The notes: generated from the sequence alone by a model not told the origin. 64,000 bases of DNA from Uranotaenia lowii (GCF_029784155.1 NC_073692.1:424805324-424869323), one strand, 5' to 3'. Positions 21,627-35,289 are shown, numbered from the stretch's first letter. Numbers and translations are program-made.

Positions 21627-24600
21627 CTAGTTTCTTTTAATTATTTTCTACAATTTTTGTCAATTTTTTTTATTTTTTGAGTCATACTCATCGTTAACAG
21701 TTTTGCCATTTTTCTTAGCTTTTGTCCGCCAATTTTGCATTTTTTTAATTTTTGTTTCATTTCTATTAGTGAGAATTTATTGTACAAAATTTGTATTCAA
21801 AACGCTTACATTCAACAAAACTTGCATGCAATTGAGAGATCGATTGATTTCAGATCTGGAAACTGAAGAAGAAATCTGAAGTTTAAATGGTTATACCTCA
21901 TTTTTCACATTCAATTTTTCATAATTAAAATTGTTTGAAAATCGATAATTTATCTTATTTTTAAAAATGAAATAAATTTTTCTTCCCGATATACTGAAAA
22001 AACAAAGGGGGATGAGACAAATGAAGAGTTTGTTATTTGTTCAGACCCTTTTGATTTGGTCAACATGCTGTTACATTTAATGAAGCCAAATTCGAACAAT
22101 TTTTTTTCTCTTCCCGATTTGTTGTTGTTGTTTTTCATTAAAAAGTTAACCTTTGTTTTGTCATAAGGGTTTTTTGGTCATTTTAAACAATTTTCTGTCA
22201 TTTTTTAATTTTTTCCATCCTGTTTTGGACACATTCATAACTTTTTAGTGTTTGCTTATAATATTTGTTACGTTTGTCGCTAAACTTCTTTTTTGGTCAT
22301 TTTTTGTCATTGTTAAAAGCTCTAACAATAAAAAAATCGAAATATTTAGAGACGAAAAAAAAACGGTTCTTATCTAGTAACGGCTTTTATAAAAAAAACA
22401 TGATATTAAATATTTGGTTTTTATTATCAGGGTCAGATTTTAACAATATGAAAGAAAAAAATCCTTATATTTTTAAAAATTCTCATACGATTTAAAAAAA
22501 AACTATGCAAATTTTTATCATTAAGGTCTAAGTTCCAAATATAAAATGCTAAAATTGAATGAAGCTTTATAACACTTTATCAATGCTTGGTAATACGGCT
22601 TTAACACCACTTTTTTTACATTTTTTGTGGTTATGATCCCGAAAAAATTTAAATAAAAGCTTTGTACGCCTCAAAATTCAGCCTAATTGGACACCAATTG
22701 TTTTTTTTGTTAGTGTTCCGTAGCTGATCTACAGTTTTTTCTCCGAAGCATGGTTCTGCGTTTTTTTTTAACTTTGAATAACAAAAAACTGACGTATTGT
22801 AGATAGCTAAATACTGTCAGGAAACGAGTTACGAGTTACGTTACGAGATTTTCAAAACTATAAATTTTGTACAAATCAGTTAAGATACAAAAGAGATGGT
22901 AATCGAGTAGTGGAATTCTTATGGTTACAAATTTCTAAATTCAAATTGAAATACATGAAAACACAGTTTTTAATTCATCATATGTTTGGAGGATGATTGT
23001 TTCAGCACATTTCGTCCGGAAATTTGCATTTTTTACCGCATTTTTTCGTAATGTTTTTGGATGGTTTATTTATATCTTCAAATGATCTTAAAGCTCGCTG
23101 TTCTATCTTAAAATATCAAAAACGTAAGATACACTTGTTCCAACTTTCAACGTTTTAACAGTTTTTTTCTCACCAAATATTGTTATTTTATCAAGTCATT
23201 TTTTTATCTTTCCCTTTCTCTTCCTCATCTTTTTAACTACCAAGATTGTGAAAATGTTTCAAGTGATTAAAACAAAAAATTGGTTCGTTTAGAACAATAT
23301 GTTAGCAGGATTGTAAGTGATAAATCAATCATATTGTGTGCCCTAGACAGTGATTATCAATTCATTTAAATAAATCACAGAATCTTTGTTATTTTCTCAA
23401 AGTTATTAGTGGTGACTATAACTTATTGTATCAATATGAATGTTTTAATTATTAACAACTGAACAGCTATCTTAAAAGTCCTGGGAAAAATAAGTTATTT
23501 ACGGAAAAAAGGCTTTCATTAGTGAGCCCGACAAAAAACGATTCATCTTATCAGCTTTGTTCATTAACTGATCATGCATTTCATTAACGGATCCACGAAT
23601 TTCATGCAAAGCTCATATTCTCGTGCTCCGAACAATGCTTAATTAATGAGAAGCGAAATTTTAATAATGCTGCAAGAGGAATGCAGTCTCCACAAGCTGC
23701 AATAAGTCATTAACATCAATTCCGAGGATTTCGTCCGATGAATACGCTCTCGACAAATTGTTTTGTCGTTTCCGAACAATTTCATATGTTGTCGTTCTGC
23801 GCCCGGTAGCGAGCTCTCACTTCTTGCAAATCATCAATCATTGCATTTTACCATTTCGGGCGTATTCTTTTTCCAACTGTCAAAGCGATTTCTCCCTGGC
23901 CGGCATCTGTTCAGTTGGGATGCGTGAAATCCAACAATTGCTGAAAAATTCGGGAGCGCCCTGAAAAAATCTTACCTGTCCATTTTTTTTATCTTTCTCT
24001 CTGGGTTGATTTTATTTTTTATCGACTTTTCCTCCCGAAAGAGCCATTTGTCGCGGTCATTGTGTGTCCAATGAAGTTTTCGGTAGCGTGTCCGCATCTG
24101 AAACCCATCATAAAGTAATAAGGAAAAAATGAGGAAGATTTTTTTTTCTTTTCGAGGGGCCACACAATCGAAACCACAATCGAATATGTGCGAAGAGATG
24201 AAGGGCGAAAAAAACGGGTCATCACTTGATGGATTGCAATCTGATGCACTTTTGGTTGTTGAGAAAAGTTTGTCCCTTTTCTTCTCAATTCTGTATTTGA
24301 CGGTGATGATGAGTTCTTTTTTTTCTGCTGTCCATCCCTGCTGGTCACCTGTCGATCATTTTTCAAGTCCATCTGACAAGTGCCAAGGAAGAGTGCCCAA
24401 AAGAAATTAATTAAAATCACATTGTAAAACATCATCGATTAACGGAGGGTCAATTTTCGGGCTACAGGTTTAGGACTGAGTTTTGATTTCCTGGGAACAG
24501 GTGAACTGACCGCCTGAGGAGAAAAACGGAATGTTTAAGGAACTGAAAGTTGATGTCTTTTAGACTAAAGGTCAATCGATAAGAGAACAAATTGTATGTA

Positions 24601-25998
24601 TGCCATTATAAAAAAAAAAACAGATTTTTTTTAGATTAAACATGTTTGTTCAACTCGTCTACCGAAATTTCTGAAAGTGCGTTTTCCCTGTCTCATTAAT
24701 GGAGCCACGCCAACGAGATGTCTGTCCAGGCGTCCAGATAAAATAGAGATGTTGAATGCGCAACCTCATAGAAGTCGTCCATGTGGTGAAAAGTGAATGA
24801 GGAGTGCCAAACAACACGGTTAATCAGCTTGTCTGCTCGAGTTTCTGGGAGATTTGTCGGTTCCGCCGGGGATCGCCTTCCCACCTTTCTTTTGCTGGAT
24901 TATGGCTGATGAGCCATTTCTATACGGGCGAAACAGTTCGCCAAACGGAGGCGACGATTCCCATAACGTCTTGGTTGAGTCGTGGCCAGTTCATCTACGT
25001 TTGAACGCCTTAGATTCGATTTAACGCCGGATCTGATGAATTTCGCTCTCTATGGCCAACCGGCAAGAGCCGGTAGTCTGCTAGTAGGGGGTTTATTTTG
25101 ATGACGGAATGGGCGGTCGTCTCGGATGGTTTTGCTGAATCGGTGTGTGCTCTCTGAACTGTGCTTTAAGTGAAAACGTGCAACAGTTCTCCAGCCAGCT
25201 TGTATGATTTTCGTAATTAATCTTGATTTATGAGCTTTCAAAGTTTGGTGGAATGCGTGGCTAAACTATTGGGAGTGCTGAACTCCTTTCGATCTCTTTT
25301 CATCCATGGATAGAAAAATGTGTAAAATTTCAAAGCAAAAGAAAGTGCCAACTTGGGGTGAGAAATCCATCAAATATTGGAGCACAAAACAGATTGTAGG
25401 ATACATTATTTCAGAATTTTTAAAATGAGAATGACAGTTTTTTACTCAAATAAATAATAAAATTTTAACTTGAATAACAAAACTCAACAGGTTTGAAATC
25501 GTTCTTTTGAGTTTTATAAAAGTTATGGTCTATCAAAGTTGAAAAATAATTTTTGAAATTCACAGTTCGTTTCAATACGATTTTGCTTATTTCTTCAAAA
25601 CCTTGTTAATTGGGTGCAGGAAGGTGTTTGTGATTGATTGAGATAAACAAAATTGTTAGAATTTGCAAATCTGAAGAAATATCAGCGATTTTCCAAAAAC
25701 TACTTTTTTCCAAAAAATGAATAAATTTGATTTTTGCATTTTTTTTCGCATACTTTGTTCGATATCTCACACATACATTGAAATTGTGAATACATCATTG
25801 AAAACATCCGCGTGTTTTCGAGGTTTTGGATTTTTATAAATGTTTGTTTTAAAACAACACTATGCATTGAAGGGTTAACATAAGACAAGGCATACGGTTC
25901 GCGCAAAAAAAAAAATTATAGTTGAATTAATCGAATATTCAAAAATTCTACAATAAACTGAGTAACGTGAAGTGTATCACCAGATATTTCCTTGTACA
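21627..25998. other. Intergenic DNA with one shared repeat fragment, no gene
   Basis: AT-rich and mostly unrecognised. 22720-22880 resembles the inside of the TIR element at 52484-53141. 23500-25250 is less AT-rich with no convincing exon. Confidence 0.4.
22720..22880 (+). repeat. Fragment related to the TIR element at 52484-53141
   Basis: Ordered matches to about 52940-53085: CTACAG with a following T-run, ACTTTGAATAACAAAAAACT against ACTTTGAATTAGGGAAAACT, GTATTGTAGAT against GTGTTGTAGAT, and GTTACGAGATTTTCAAAA against GTTACGAGGTTTTCAAAA. Confidence 0.55.
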
Positions 25999-27650
25999 TT
26001 TTCGACATTTTTAATTTTTTTGACATTTTTGTCTTTTTTGACATTTTTGACTTTTTTGACACTTTTGTGATTTTTGAAAATTTTGTCATTTTTGACAGTT
26101 TTGACATTTTTGACATTTCAGACATTTTTGACATTTTAGACATTTTTGACATTTTTGACATTTTTGTCATTTTTGACATTTTTGACATTTTTAACATTTT
26201 TGACATTTTTGACATTTTTGTCCTTTTTGACATTTTTGACATTTTTAACATTTTTGACATTTTTGACATTTTTGACATTTTTGACATTTTTGACATTTTT
26301 GACATTTTTGACATTTTTGACATTTTTGACATTTTTGACATTTTTGACATTTTTGACATTTTTGACATTTTTGACATATTTGACATTTTTGACATTTTTG
26401 ACATTTTTGACATTTTTGACATTTTTGACATTTTTGACATTTTTGACATTTTTGACATTTTTGACATTTTTGACATTTTTGACATTTTAGACATTTTTGA
26501 CATTTTTGACATTTTTGACATTTTTGACATTTTTGACATTTTTGACATTTTTGACATTTTTGAAATTTTTGACATTTTTGACATTTTTGACATTTTTGTC
26601 ATTTTTGACATTTTTGACATTTTTGTCATTTTTGACATTTTTGACATTTTTGACATTTTTGACATTTTTGACATTTTTGACATTTTTGACATTTTTGACA
26701 TTTTTGACATTTTTGACATTTTTGACATTTTTGACATTTTTGACATTTTTGACATTTTTGACATTTTTGACATTTTTGACATTTTTGACATTTTTGACAT
26801 TTTTGACATTTTTGACATTTTTGACATTTTTGACATTTTTGACATTTTTGACAATTTTGACATATTTGACATTTTTGACATTTTTGACATTTTTGACATT
26901 TTTGACATTTTTGACATTTTTGACTTTTTTGACATTTTTGACATTTTTGACATTTCTGACATTTTTGTAATTTTTGACATTTTTGACATTTTTGACATTT
27001 TAAACATTTTTGACATTTTAAACATTTGTGACATTTTTGACATTTTTGACATTTTTGACATTTTTGATATTTTTGATATTTTTGACATTTTTGACATTTC
27101 TGCTTTTTTGACATTTTTGATATTTTTGACATTTTTACATTTTTGACATTTTTGACATTTTTGACATTTTTGACATTTTTGACATTTTTGTCATTTTTGA
27201 CATTTTTGACATTTTTGACATTTTTGACATTTTTGACATTTTTGACATTTTTGACATTTTTGACATTTTTGACATTTTTGACATTTTTGACATTTTTGAC
27301 ATTTTTGACATTTTTGACATTTTTGACATTTTTGACATTTTTGACATTTTTGACATTTTTGACATTTTTGACATTTTTGACATTTTTGACATTTTTGACA
27401 TTTTTGACATTTTTGACATTTTTGACATTTTTGACATTTTTGACATTTTTGACATTTTGACATTTTTGACATTTTTGACATTTTTGACATTTTTGACATT
27501 TTTGACATTTTTGACATTTTTGACATTTTTGACATTTTTGACATTTTTGACATTTTTGACATTTTTGACATTTTTGACATTTTTGAAAACGTTTTCATTT
27601 TTGACATTTTTGACATTTTTGACATATTTGAAAACGTTTTCATTTTTGAA
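25999..27650 (+). repeat. 9-bp satellite array 2, sister unit (TGACATTTT)n
   Basis: About 183 copies of TGACATTTT on the + strand. On the minus strand the unit is TGTCAAAAA, one base away from the TGACAAAAA of the other arrays. The edges (25999-26150 and 26850-27130) are clearly more degenerate than the core. Scattered units read TTTTTGTCA, an exact reverse complement of the other array type (about 26164, 26598, 26625, 27189). The right end carries two GAAAACGTTTTC palindromes. The long open frames here are repeat artefacts. Confidence 0.97.
27585..27641. repeat. Duplicated 12-bp palindrome at the right edge of array 2
   Basis: GAAAACGTTTTC occurs at 27585-27596 and 27630-27641. The spacing of 45 bp is exactly five satellite units, so the second was probably copied with five units as one block. 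Confidence 0.7.
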
Positions 27651-30600
27651 TTTTTAATTGAAATTTTAGTCAATTTCGTCAGTTTCATATTTTTTTCGTT
27701 TTCAACATTTAGGCATTTTTAACTTTTTTAAATATATTCTTTAATATTTTGAAAATATTCAAGTGACAGATGAATCTTGATCAGGTTTTTTTTAACAAAA
27801 TTTCAAAGGGTTTTAACCGCAAAGAACAGAACTTACCAAAATCATCAACCAGTTAACTGAAAAAGGCTTCTTTTATCACTTCTTCGCACCCCAACGGCCG
27901 AAATTCTCCGGCTGACCCTTGAATTGCGAACCCAGCAATTTGATCCATCCGCGCGGTTCGATGGAAGAAATAATGATGCGGTGTGTGCTGCTCAAATGCA
28001 TAAAACAAACATGAATTTAATTTATGCATACAAACACGCAGCTCTTCTTCCGTTCTTCCGTCTTTGTGCTTCGGGTTCAGTTGATTCGGATTTCGCCGCG
28101 GTCTTTGGAGGAACCTTTCCTTGATCCAAATTGTACCTTTCTTCTTTATTTTAATTCTTCTTTTTAGGGTTAGACTGCAATCGAATTGCGGTACGGCGGA
28201 TTAACGAGAGCATTTTGTACCGGCAAACACCACGAGGGTCTCGCTCCGCATCCATTCATCCATCTGAGGGATTTACAATCGTGTGGGACCCATAAGAGGC
28301 GCATTTTTTTTATTTTTGTTATTTCAAAGGCGAATTTGGAGGGACCCAACAAACAAGCCAAGAGGGGTCGGAGATTTCTCGATGTGCGAAGAGCGATTGC
28401 CCTGCGATTAAATTTTTGGCGCTTCTCGCTCGCCCTCACTTATCGCTTAGTAGGGGTTACGTGCGTGTGTATGTATGTGTGTCTGGTGCGTGTGTCTCTG
28501 ATGAATGTATGCATTTTCGGGAGAGGCAGACTTCTTAAGGCTTTAAGCGTTAGCGACTGGTCCTCACTAGAAGCCCATTGCTGCATGGTGCGAATTGATT
28601 GTGGGCTGACTGGCTGTTGATAAGATCTGATGAGGGATCCAATCGGACAGCTGCTGCCTTCAGCCAGAAGACGTAACGCGAATACGAACCGGGTTTTGCC
28701 AACTGATTATCACTTAGGAAGAGAATTTGGTGAAGCTTCAAGATGTGCAAAAGTGATAGAAAACTTTGACAAAAAATTTTGGACTTAATGAAAATTAATC
28801 CTCGTTGATTTATACCCATAAATATTTTTAACAGTGATTCAAGACATACAGTGGCTCTCAAAAACAAATGAACACCTTATTTTTAACTACGTTTTTCCGA
28901 AATATTGCATTCTCTCGGCCAAGAGAATTTCCCATTTAAATATGGTTTTGGATTTAAACAGTTTACTCTCTATTGGCATTATAAAAATGTTTATACCTAA
29001 ATCAGGTATCTTGGTAAAAAAAAGTCATTTTTTCAAGAGCACCAAAATTGATTGGATAATTTGGAAATTTAAACTTCATCACCTCTCTGAATCCCTACTT
29101 TGCTCGTGATGTCTTCTTTTTCCTTTTTTCGTTGAAATTTTTTTGAAAAAAGTGATTCAGAAAAGCTTGAACTAATAATGATTACATGAAAAGTGATTTT
29201 CTTCAACTACTTCAAAGCAAAATTGGAAGAGGAGTTAAAAGAAGTGTGGAAATGACAGGCCCGCTAAGAAGATAGCGCCAGAGAGGGCAGTTACTGTTTG
29301 TTTAGCCTTTTTTGAATAACCAATGTCCGGCCTAAGTGTGGCAAAGAATGAATCCGACAATGAAGGTTTTCCGGGATGATGAGTGAAGGAGGAGCGCAAT
29401 AAGCTCGTTCCAAGTTCCCTGCCTGACTTCCAAGTGATGGAGAAACGTTTCTCGGCCGGTCTGTTCCTGCAGCCGGATCGGATTTGGAGTATGTAATTGA
29501 ATTAATTTTAAGTTACATTTTTAATCCATTCCCAACAATTGTGGCTGCTTAACAATTCTGGGCCAACGAATTGTGGCGGTTGAGCTGCTGTATTGAAAAT
29601 TATGTTTTTCTTTGATTTTGACTCTAAGAGAGTGTTATTATGGCTGTGGGATTGTTTAGCCCCGCGAGATAATGAAAAATGGTCAAGTGTTGATGTGGCC
29701 GCGAGGTACATACTTATTACGAATTCCGGTAAGCTGAAGGCACAATTCATCACCTTGATGAATTTGGGGAGCGATTCGACCTAATAGGTTGTAAATTTAT
29801 TCTTATTAGTATTAATATTTCAACAGAAGATACCGAAAGATAAACTTGGGGTGATAATGTCAATAGATACGGTGCCATGAGTGACAGCTTTTAAAATGAT
29901 GTTTATTTAACTCTCTACTGCATGGACTATGAATCCGTTGGAAAACAAATCATTGGACATAACTTTATTCACCGCTAGCTAAGCAACTTATAAAATAAAA
30001 ACTTTTTTCGATAGTTTGAATTGTTTACATAGTTCAACCAAATCATCTCAAATTTCACACTGATGCTTGGTGACCCAAAAGGCATCGAAACAACACATGG
30101 GAGCAAAAAGTCATTTTTGCCATGTATTCAAATGTTATAATGAAAGCTTTATTTGAGCTTGATATGAAATTTGCAGCAATAGTAGTATTAGTGCATGAAA
30201 ACTTATTTCGATAAATCATGCTTTTTAGTTGCATTTTTGAGCTTTATCATATATTTTTCCAACATTTTTTATTTGTAATTCGTAAAATCTGATAAAATCA
30301 CCAAATGCTGTTTGAAATACGAAAAAATTGATTGGCATTATTGACTCATATCAGCTAGTAAAACTACCAAAATTAGCGTGGCGACAAACGTGTTAACAGC
30401 AGAGATTGAAATTCTTCTGCTCAAACGGCTGGAGAGCGAAGAAAGCTTAGAGCAAATTTTCGCTCATTAAAAAATGCGCAAGTTAAGTTCATACCCAGTG
30501 ATGCCGCAATAAAAACGGTATTTTCATGCTCAAAAAAAATTGTATTCCCAAGGTGTGTATGTATAGGAGGCAGGGCCGTAGGAAGAAACGGGGGTTACTC

Positions 30601-32065
30601 ATGGGGGGGTTTTATGACTGATTTTTACCTATGATTTTTTTTCCCAACAATTCACGAATACAAAAAAAAATCAGAACAAATCATGTTTGTATCTATATGA
30701 TTATGAATTTTTAAATACTCATTAATAGTTTTCATATTAAATCGTAACTTTAGAAAAGTGGTTCTTAGCCTGAGAGGTGAGCTAAATTTTTATAATGAAA
30801 CTTTTAGCAACAAAATATGGAATTTGTTTTCAACGATGGTTAAAATTTTTGAATTTGTTTAAGAGTCTGGTAGATCAAAGTTATTTGATTTGAGCATAAA
30901 ATAAGTTCTTTTTAAGGAAGCTTTCAATTTCTTTTTAAAAAATATTCTATACTCAAATCAAACATGCTCAATCTTTCAAATTCTTTTGCATGTTCCAAGA
31001 TTCTAACCTTCGATGAAAATAAATAAAATTTTCCCAGGAGACAGAAAGAGATAAAAAAATATCGGGATTAAATTTGCTTGATGTGAACTTGAACTAAATT
31101 TATGATTTTATTTTGAAATTTGGCTTAAAAAACTGCAATATCAATAATGTTATACAATTCACCGAGAAAAAAATAGGATTTGGTGCAGATATTTTAGGTT
31201 AAGATCGGGTACATATTTCCTATACAGCGAATATTTTTCATAAAGAATCAATTCCATATTGAAAATCGTAAGGATGATTTTTTTTTTAAAATATAATTTG
31301 GGATATTTTGCATAAAACAAAGCTTAGCAAATAAACTCAAATTCTACTTTATATTTATGATCTTTTCCGATTGATGACTCTCGGCGATCATTCGTAAAAA
31401 AAAGGAAAAAAAAAGATCATTAGTAAGTGCTGTGATCAAGATTTAAAAAAAAACGTTATATTTGTGATTTTATGATGAAAAACGCATTTACAAGCCTAAT
31501 CTTTTTTCTAAATTCTAAACCTGAATTCTGAACCTGATTTCAAAAACTGAACTTTGAATCTGTTTCCGAATTTCTATACGATTTCTGAAATGTACAAAAA
31601 GTACTTTTTCCGAATCTTAATTCCAGATAAGAATTTTATGAGCCAAGTTTTAGAGCCCGCAATCATGAATCTATTATTTCAATTCTGAAGTGCTGGTTTA
31701 ATCCTAATTCATCATTTTAATGATTTATTTTTAATCTGTTTTGTAAATCTGAATTAGAATGTGAATTTCAAATTATGAATCTGAATCTAAGTTTTCAATT
31801 TTGGATCGCCACTCAAGGAGCTTTAAATGTTTAAATTTGGTGTTAGAATAAAGTTTAAAAACTTCGAATTTCAATAAAAAACAAAAATTTTCTTTTTCTC
31901 ATATTCTTATATCAAAACGTTGAAAATGCATACGATTTTCAAAACACATGATTCAAATTTGATGTGAAATGCAAAACCGAATTTGAACCAGGATTTCAAA
32001 ACAGCTTTTTATTCCTAATTTCTTCTGATTATTCGGTCTAAAAATCAAGAATCCTAAACTTGATA
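27651..32065. other. Intergenic DNA, no supported gene
   Basis: 27880-28650 is less AT-rich, with a GT-rich microsatellite near 28465-28500 and no convincing exon. A Tc1-like tip may start at 28849. 30572-30620 begins CAGGGCCGTAGGAAG and resembles a G-rich hAT-type end, but no partner end was found. The rest is AT-rich. Confidence 0.4.
28849..28885 (+). mobile_element. Possible Tc1-like transposon end
   Basis: TA followed by CAGTGGCTCTCAAAAACAAA has the shape of a Tc1-family inverted-repeat tip. No matching opposite end or transposase was found, so this is a solo end or chance. Confidence 0.25.
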
Positions 32066-32088
32066 CAGAATCAAAAATACAAAATTAT
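32066..32088. repeat. Left copy of the SINE target-site duplication
   Basis: CAGAATCAAAAATAC..., 23 bp, repeated at 32538-32560 with one mismatch. Confidence 0.8.
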
Positions 32089-32537
32089 GTATGTATGTAT
32101 GTATGTTGGTTATCCACCATGGATGCACGGATTCACCGCAGTTTCTGCCAAAGTATGTGCTCACATGCATTTTTTTTAGATTATTATGTTAGACGAATCT
32201 CCAATGAAGCGCGCCGCCATACCTGGACCCCATGGCTTCGTATGAACTGTTATGGAGTGAATGTATTGTGTTGATGTAGGTGTATATTGGAAGAACGAGT
32301 CAGTCAGGTGGGCTAGTTTACTTACAGGTATTCCGGCATCCGTGTATATACCTGGCCAGCTTGCAACTGATTGAACATTCTTATTATATAGCCAGTAATA
32401 TGAGGAAACACATCTTACCTGTCGGCCACTTATGGGATTTGAACCCAAAAGTTTTATTGCCGATACCGGGAATTGAACCCAGTACGCCTGGGTTACCAAA
32501 CTCGCGCCAGCCTATCCGCTAGACCACATCGGCGCTC
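32089..32537 (-). mobile_element. tRNA-derived SINE with target-site duplication
   Basis: Read on the minus strand, the element starts at 32537 with a tRNA-like head. The RNA polymerase III A box is TGGTCTAGCGGATAGG (about 32510-32525). The B box is GGTTCAATTCC (about 32467-32477). A second B-box-like GGTTCAAATCC lies at about 32436-32446. The tRNA-unrelated body follows and the 3' end is a (TATG/CATA)n tail at 32089-32107. A 23-bp duplication with one mismatch (32066-32088 / 32538-32560) flanks it, as expected for LINE-mediated insertion. It is about 449 bp and encodes no protein. It would be transcribed from its internal promoter if active. The single mismatch suggests a fairly recent insertion. 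Confidence 0.85.
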
Positions 32538-32560
32538 CAGAATCAGAAATACAAAATTAT
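32538..32560. repeat. Right copy of the SINE target-site duplication
   Basis: Matches 32066-32088 with one A/G difference. Confidence 0.8.
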
Positions 32561-35287
32561 ATAGAAACTAGCAGACCCGGTAAACTTCGTCTTACCATGT
32601 TAAACTTGGCGTCTATTTCCATTTTTTCTTCGCTGTTTTACTTCAAAAAAGCATCAAATCTTGAGTTGTTAATTGTCTCGCTTTCTTGAACATGTCCTAG
32701 TTTTTTCCCATATCCAACTTTGCCGTTTGCTCGAATTGCCCCGCTTAATTATATCGCAATCAAATCTAAAAATTTTAACTCAATTCTACGCGTCTTTTCA
32801 TAAATTATCAAAAAAATTTCTGCAACAAATCTTACATGAATATTTTTTATTTACATTTCTTTGATTCGGATGCTTTGAATATTGCCGAATTGGTATCGGG
32901 TATCAGCTTCCCGTTGCAAATTCGATTTTTTCAGCACTCAACGTAACCATCAAACTTGGCAAGCCTTATGCTAAAAGAAATCCACTCTTTGTAACTTGTT
33001 CCATAAATAACATTTGTTGATTATATCTATGTTTCATTTATTGTGTACCATTTAGTTGATTTACTCCGCTTTGCTCAAGATCATTTTAAGGTTGAAACCG
33101 AAATCAAAAATTTTTCATTTATTGGAATATACTGCATATGAAACTTTATGGAAGAAGAATTTTGAAGATCGGGACAATTTTTGGAGTATTTGCCCAATAT
33201 TTATTAGAACTGAAGAAATAAAAAACATTAGAGAAGATATTTTACAAACCATTTTCAAACTATCCTCACCCTTGGAAGCAGTGCAAACAACTTTATTCCA
33301 TGAAATATTAGCTCAATAAATCAAGTTTTTTTATTTATTGGTTAAATGTTTAAAGGAATTTAATTTGGTTTTGAAAGGAGAAAAAATATGTTTAATTTTT
33401 TTGTTATTAACAGTGTTGAAGGTGATTTGCGATTTCATTTAAGATTATATTATAATTTCAAGATTCAATAACATTTAATTGGAATGCAGGTTTAAAAAAA
33501 TAAATACATAAAGAGAATTTATCTGTTACGGCCACGATGATTTCATGTGTTCATTCTATTTTCTAGAAATTTTCATGTAAATTTACCTCGAAACCTTTAA
33601 CACTTAAGTGTCTTTCTTTATTATACATTGTTATTTTTATTACAGAAACATCGGGGCAAGTGCAAATGGATATCATCACAGTTCAACTTTCATATTCTTT
33701 CAAAATGAAAAAGAAAGACTTTAAAATGAGTTTAATACTTGTTCCTGTTTGTCTTTTTCATCACCTTTCATTGATATATCTGCAGTTTTTCTCTAGAATA
33801 AAATAATTCTTGGTACTTCAATTTTTCTGAATACTGTTTAACCAAAAGACCTTCATTTACAAAGACATTTTAGTTTTTGAATATCCGCATCAGATTTAAC
33901 ACTCGGGATACCCTTTCTGACTATTTTAGAGAAAAATTGGTATGTACCTAAGTATATGTTTCATGGCTAATAGCGCGCTGCCACTTGCTTCACCGTGTGA
34001 AATGACAGGAGTTAATATTATTTTCAACACTTTCAGGTCATCATAAAAACTTATCAAAAAAAATTCTGCTTCTGCTATCAAATAAATTTTGATTCTTGAA
34101 TATTAATAAAAAAAAATCAACAATAACGCGAATCTATGTCTTTTCTATGTAGCGAAAATATGTTAAACAAAAACACACGTTTGTTAAGTACGTACTTGAA
34201 TTCTGTGTAAACAAACAGGGAATCTGTAAACAGTTTTTCGGTGAGAGATTTTAAAAAAGTTGAGTTTATTTAGTCAGATTGTTTATTTGGGCCCAACCAT
34301 TTATAAATTGAGAAATCATGCATACATATTTTGTAAATGTTGAAGGTTTGCACTTCTTTACATTCGGCCTTTAAATAAACATCAATCCTATATAATCCAT
34401 TTTAAAGGACAGGCTCTTGTTCAGTTCATGTGTCTGTTCATTTTCAACGGATTTTGTAGTTTTCTGTTAATTTAAAGGCGCTTGATACAACTTCAGTAAA
34501 GCACATTTGTACATGTTCGAAAAATGTTTCTAGGCGTATTGGATTATAAACCAAATCTTTCGACTTTTCTTTTTTCAAATGTCATGAAGTGTCATACCAT
34601 TATTTCATATGCATCAGTACTAAATTCATATTTTTCAGACAAAAATTCCTTCTTTAAATAACACGAATTAAAGTTTAATTTTTTTTTAAATCGTTTAAAT
34701 GGTTTTGATTTGATCGGCAAAATATCAATTTGGGTCACATCTAGGCGTCATTCATTACTATGTGCTGTACAAATGATATAGAAATCAAGAAGAAAAAAAC
34801 ACATCTAGGCTTCATATGGCCACCACATGCATTGAAATTATGCTTGGTTGAAAAATGCGCGCCCAAATATTCCCACTAATCACAATCAGTATGCTATGCC
34901 ATGGTTACTACCCTCTCTCGACGTTTGCTCGCGACGCCTCGACCATGGAGACGAAAAACAAACCGCCCGGCCGGCGCCCCAAGGAAAAAAAAATCTCGAA
35001 AAAATGGAAGCCATGACTTTAATTTGATTGAATAAACTACAAATTTAATTAAAGCGGACAATTGATGCGACTTTTGGTTATTTTTATTCGATATAAACCG
35101 ATTCGCATGTCTACATAATATTCAAAAAATAATTTCATTTGAATCGTTTGGGCCATTTCGGAGGAGTAGTACTACAAACACCGATACAAGAGAATTTTAT
35201 ATAATAGATTCCATTTTGTTTATTGGAATATGAACCTTCAAAATGGGTTTAGTTAAAAATTTTATATTCAGACCTGAATTTCTATGC
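32561..35287. other. Intergenic DNA; starts with a repeat head
   Basis: 32568-32592 reads CTAGCAGACCCGGTAAACTT, the same kind of repeat head as at 13366. No matching tail was identified. A G/C-rich patch lies at 34920-34985 with a possible short frame containing PPGRRPKEKK, which is not called. The remainder is AT-rich. Confidence 0.4.
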
Positions 35288-35289
35288 TA

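Noticed and set aside
22140..22320. Degenerate fifth satellite array (TTTTTGTCATTTTT words)
   Set aside because: Only isolated words without 9-bp periodicity; likely chance in T-rich DNA.
24019..24435. 138-codon minus-strand frame
   Set aside because: Low-complexity lysine/serine-rich translation of A/T-rich runs; no domain.
25916..27146. (KMS)n and (DIF)n long frames over array 2
   Set aside because: Same artefact as above; the short unique tails are read-through into flanking DNA.
30572..31400. Complete hAT-type element starting CAGGGCCGTAGG
   Set aside because: No matching right end or 8-bp duplication of ATAGGAGG was found.
32430..32537. Functional tRNA gene (minus)
   Set aside because: It is the head of a SINE with a tail and target duplication.
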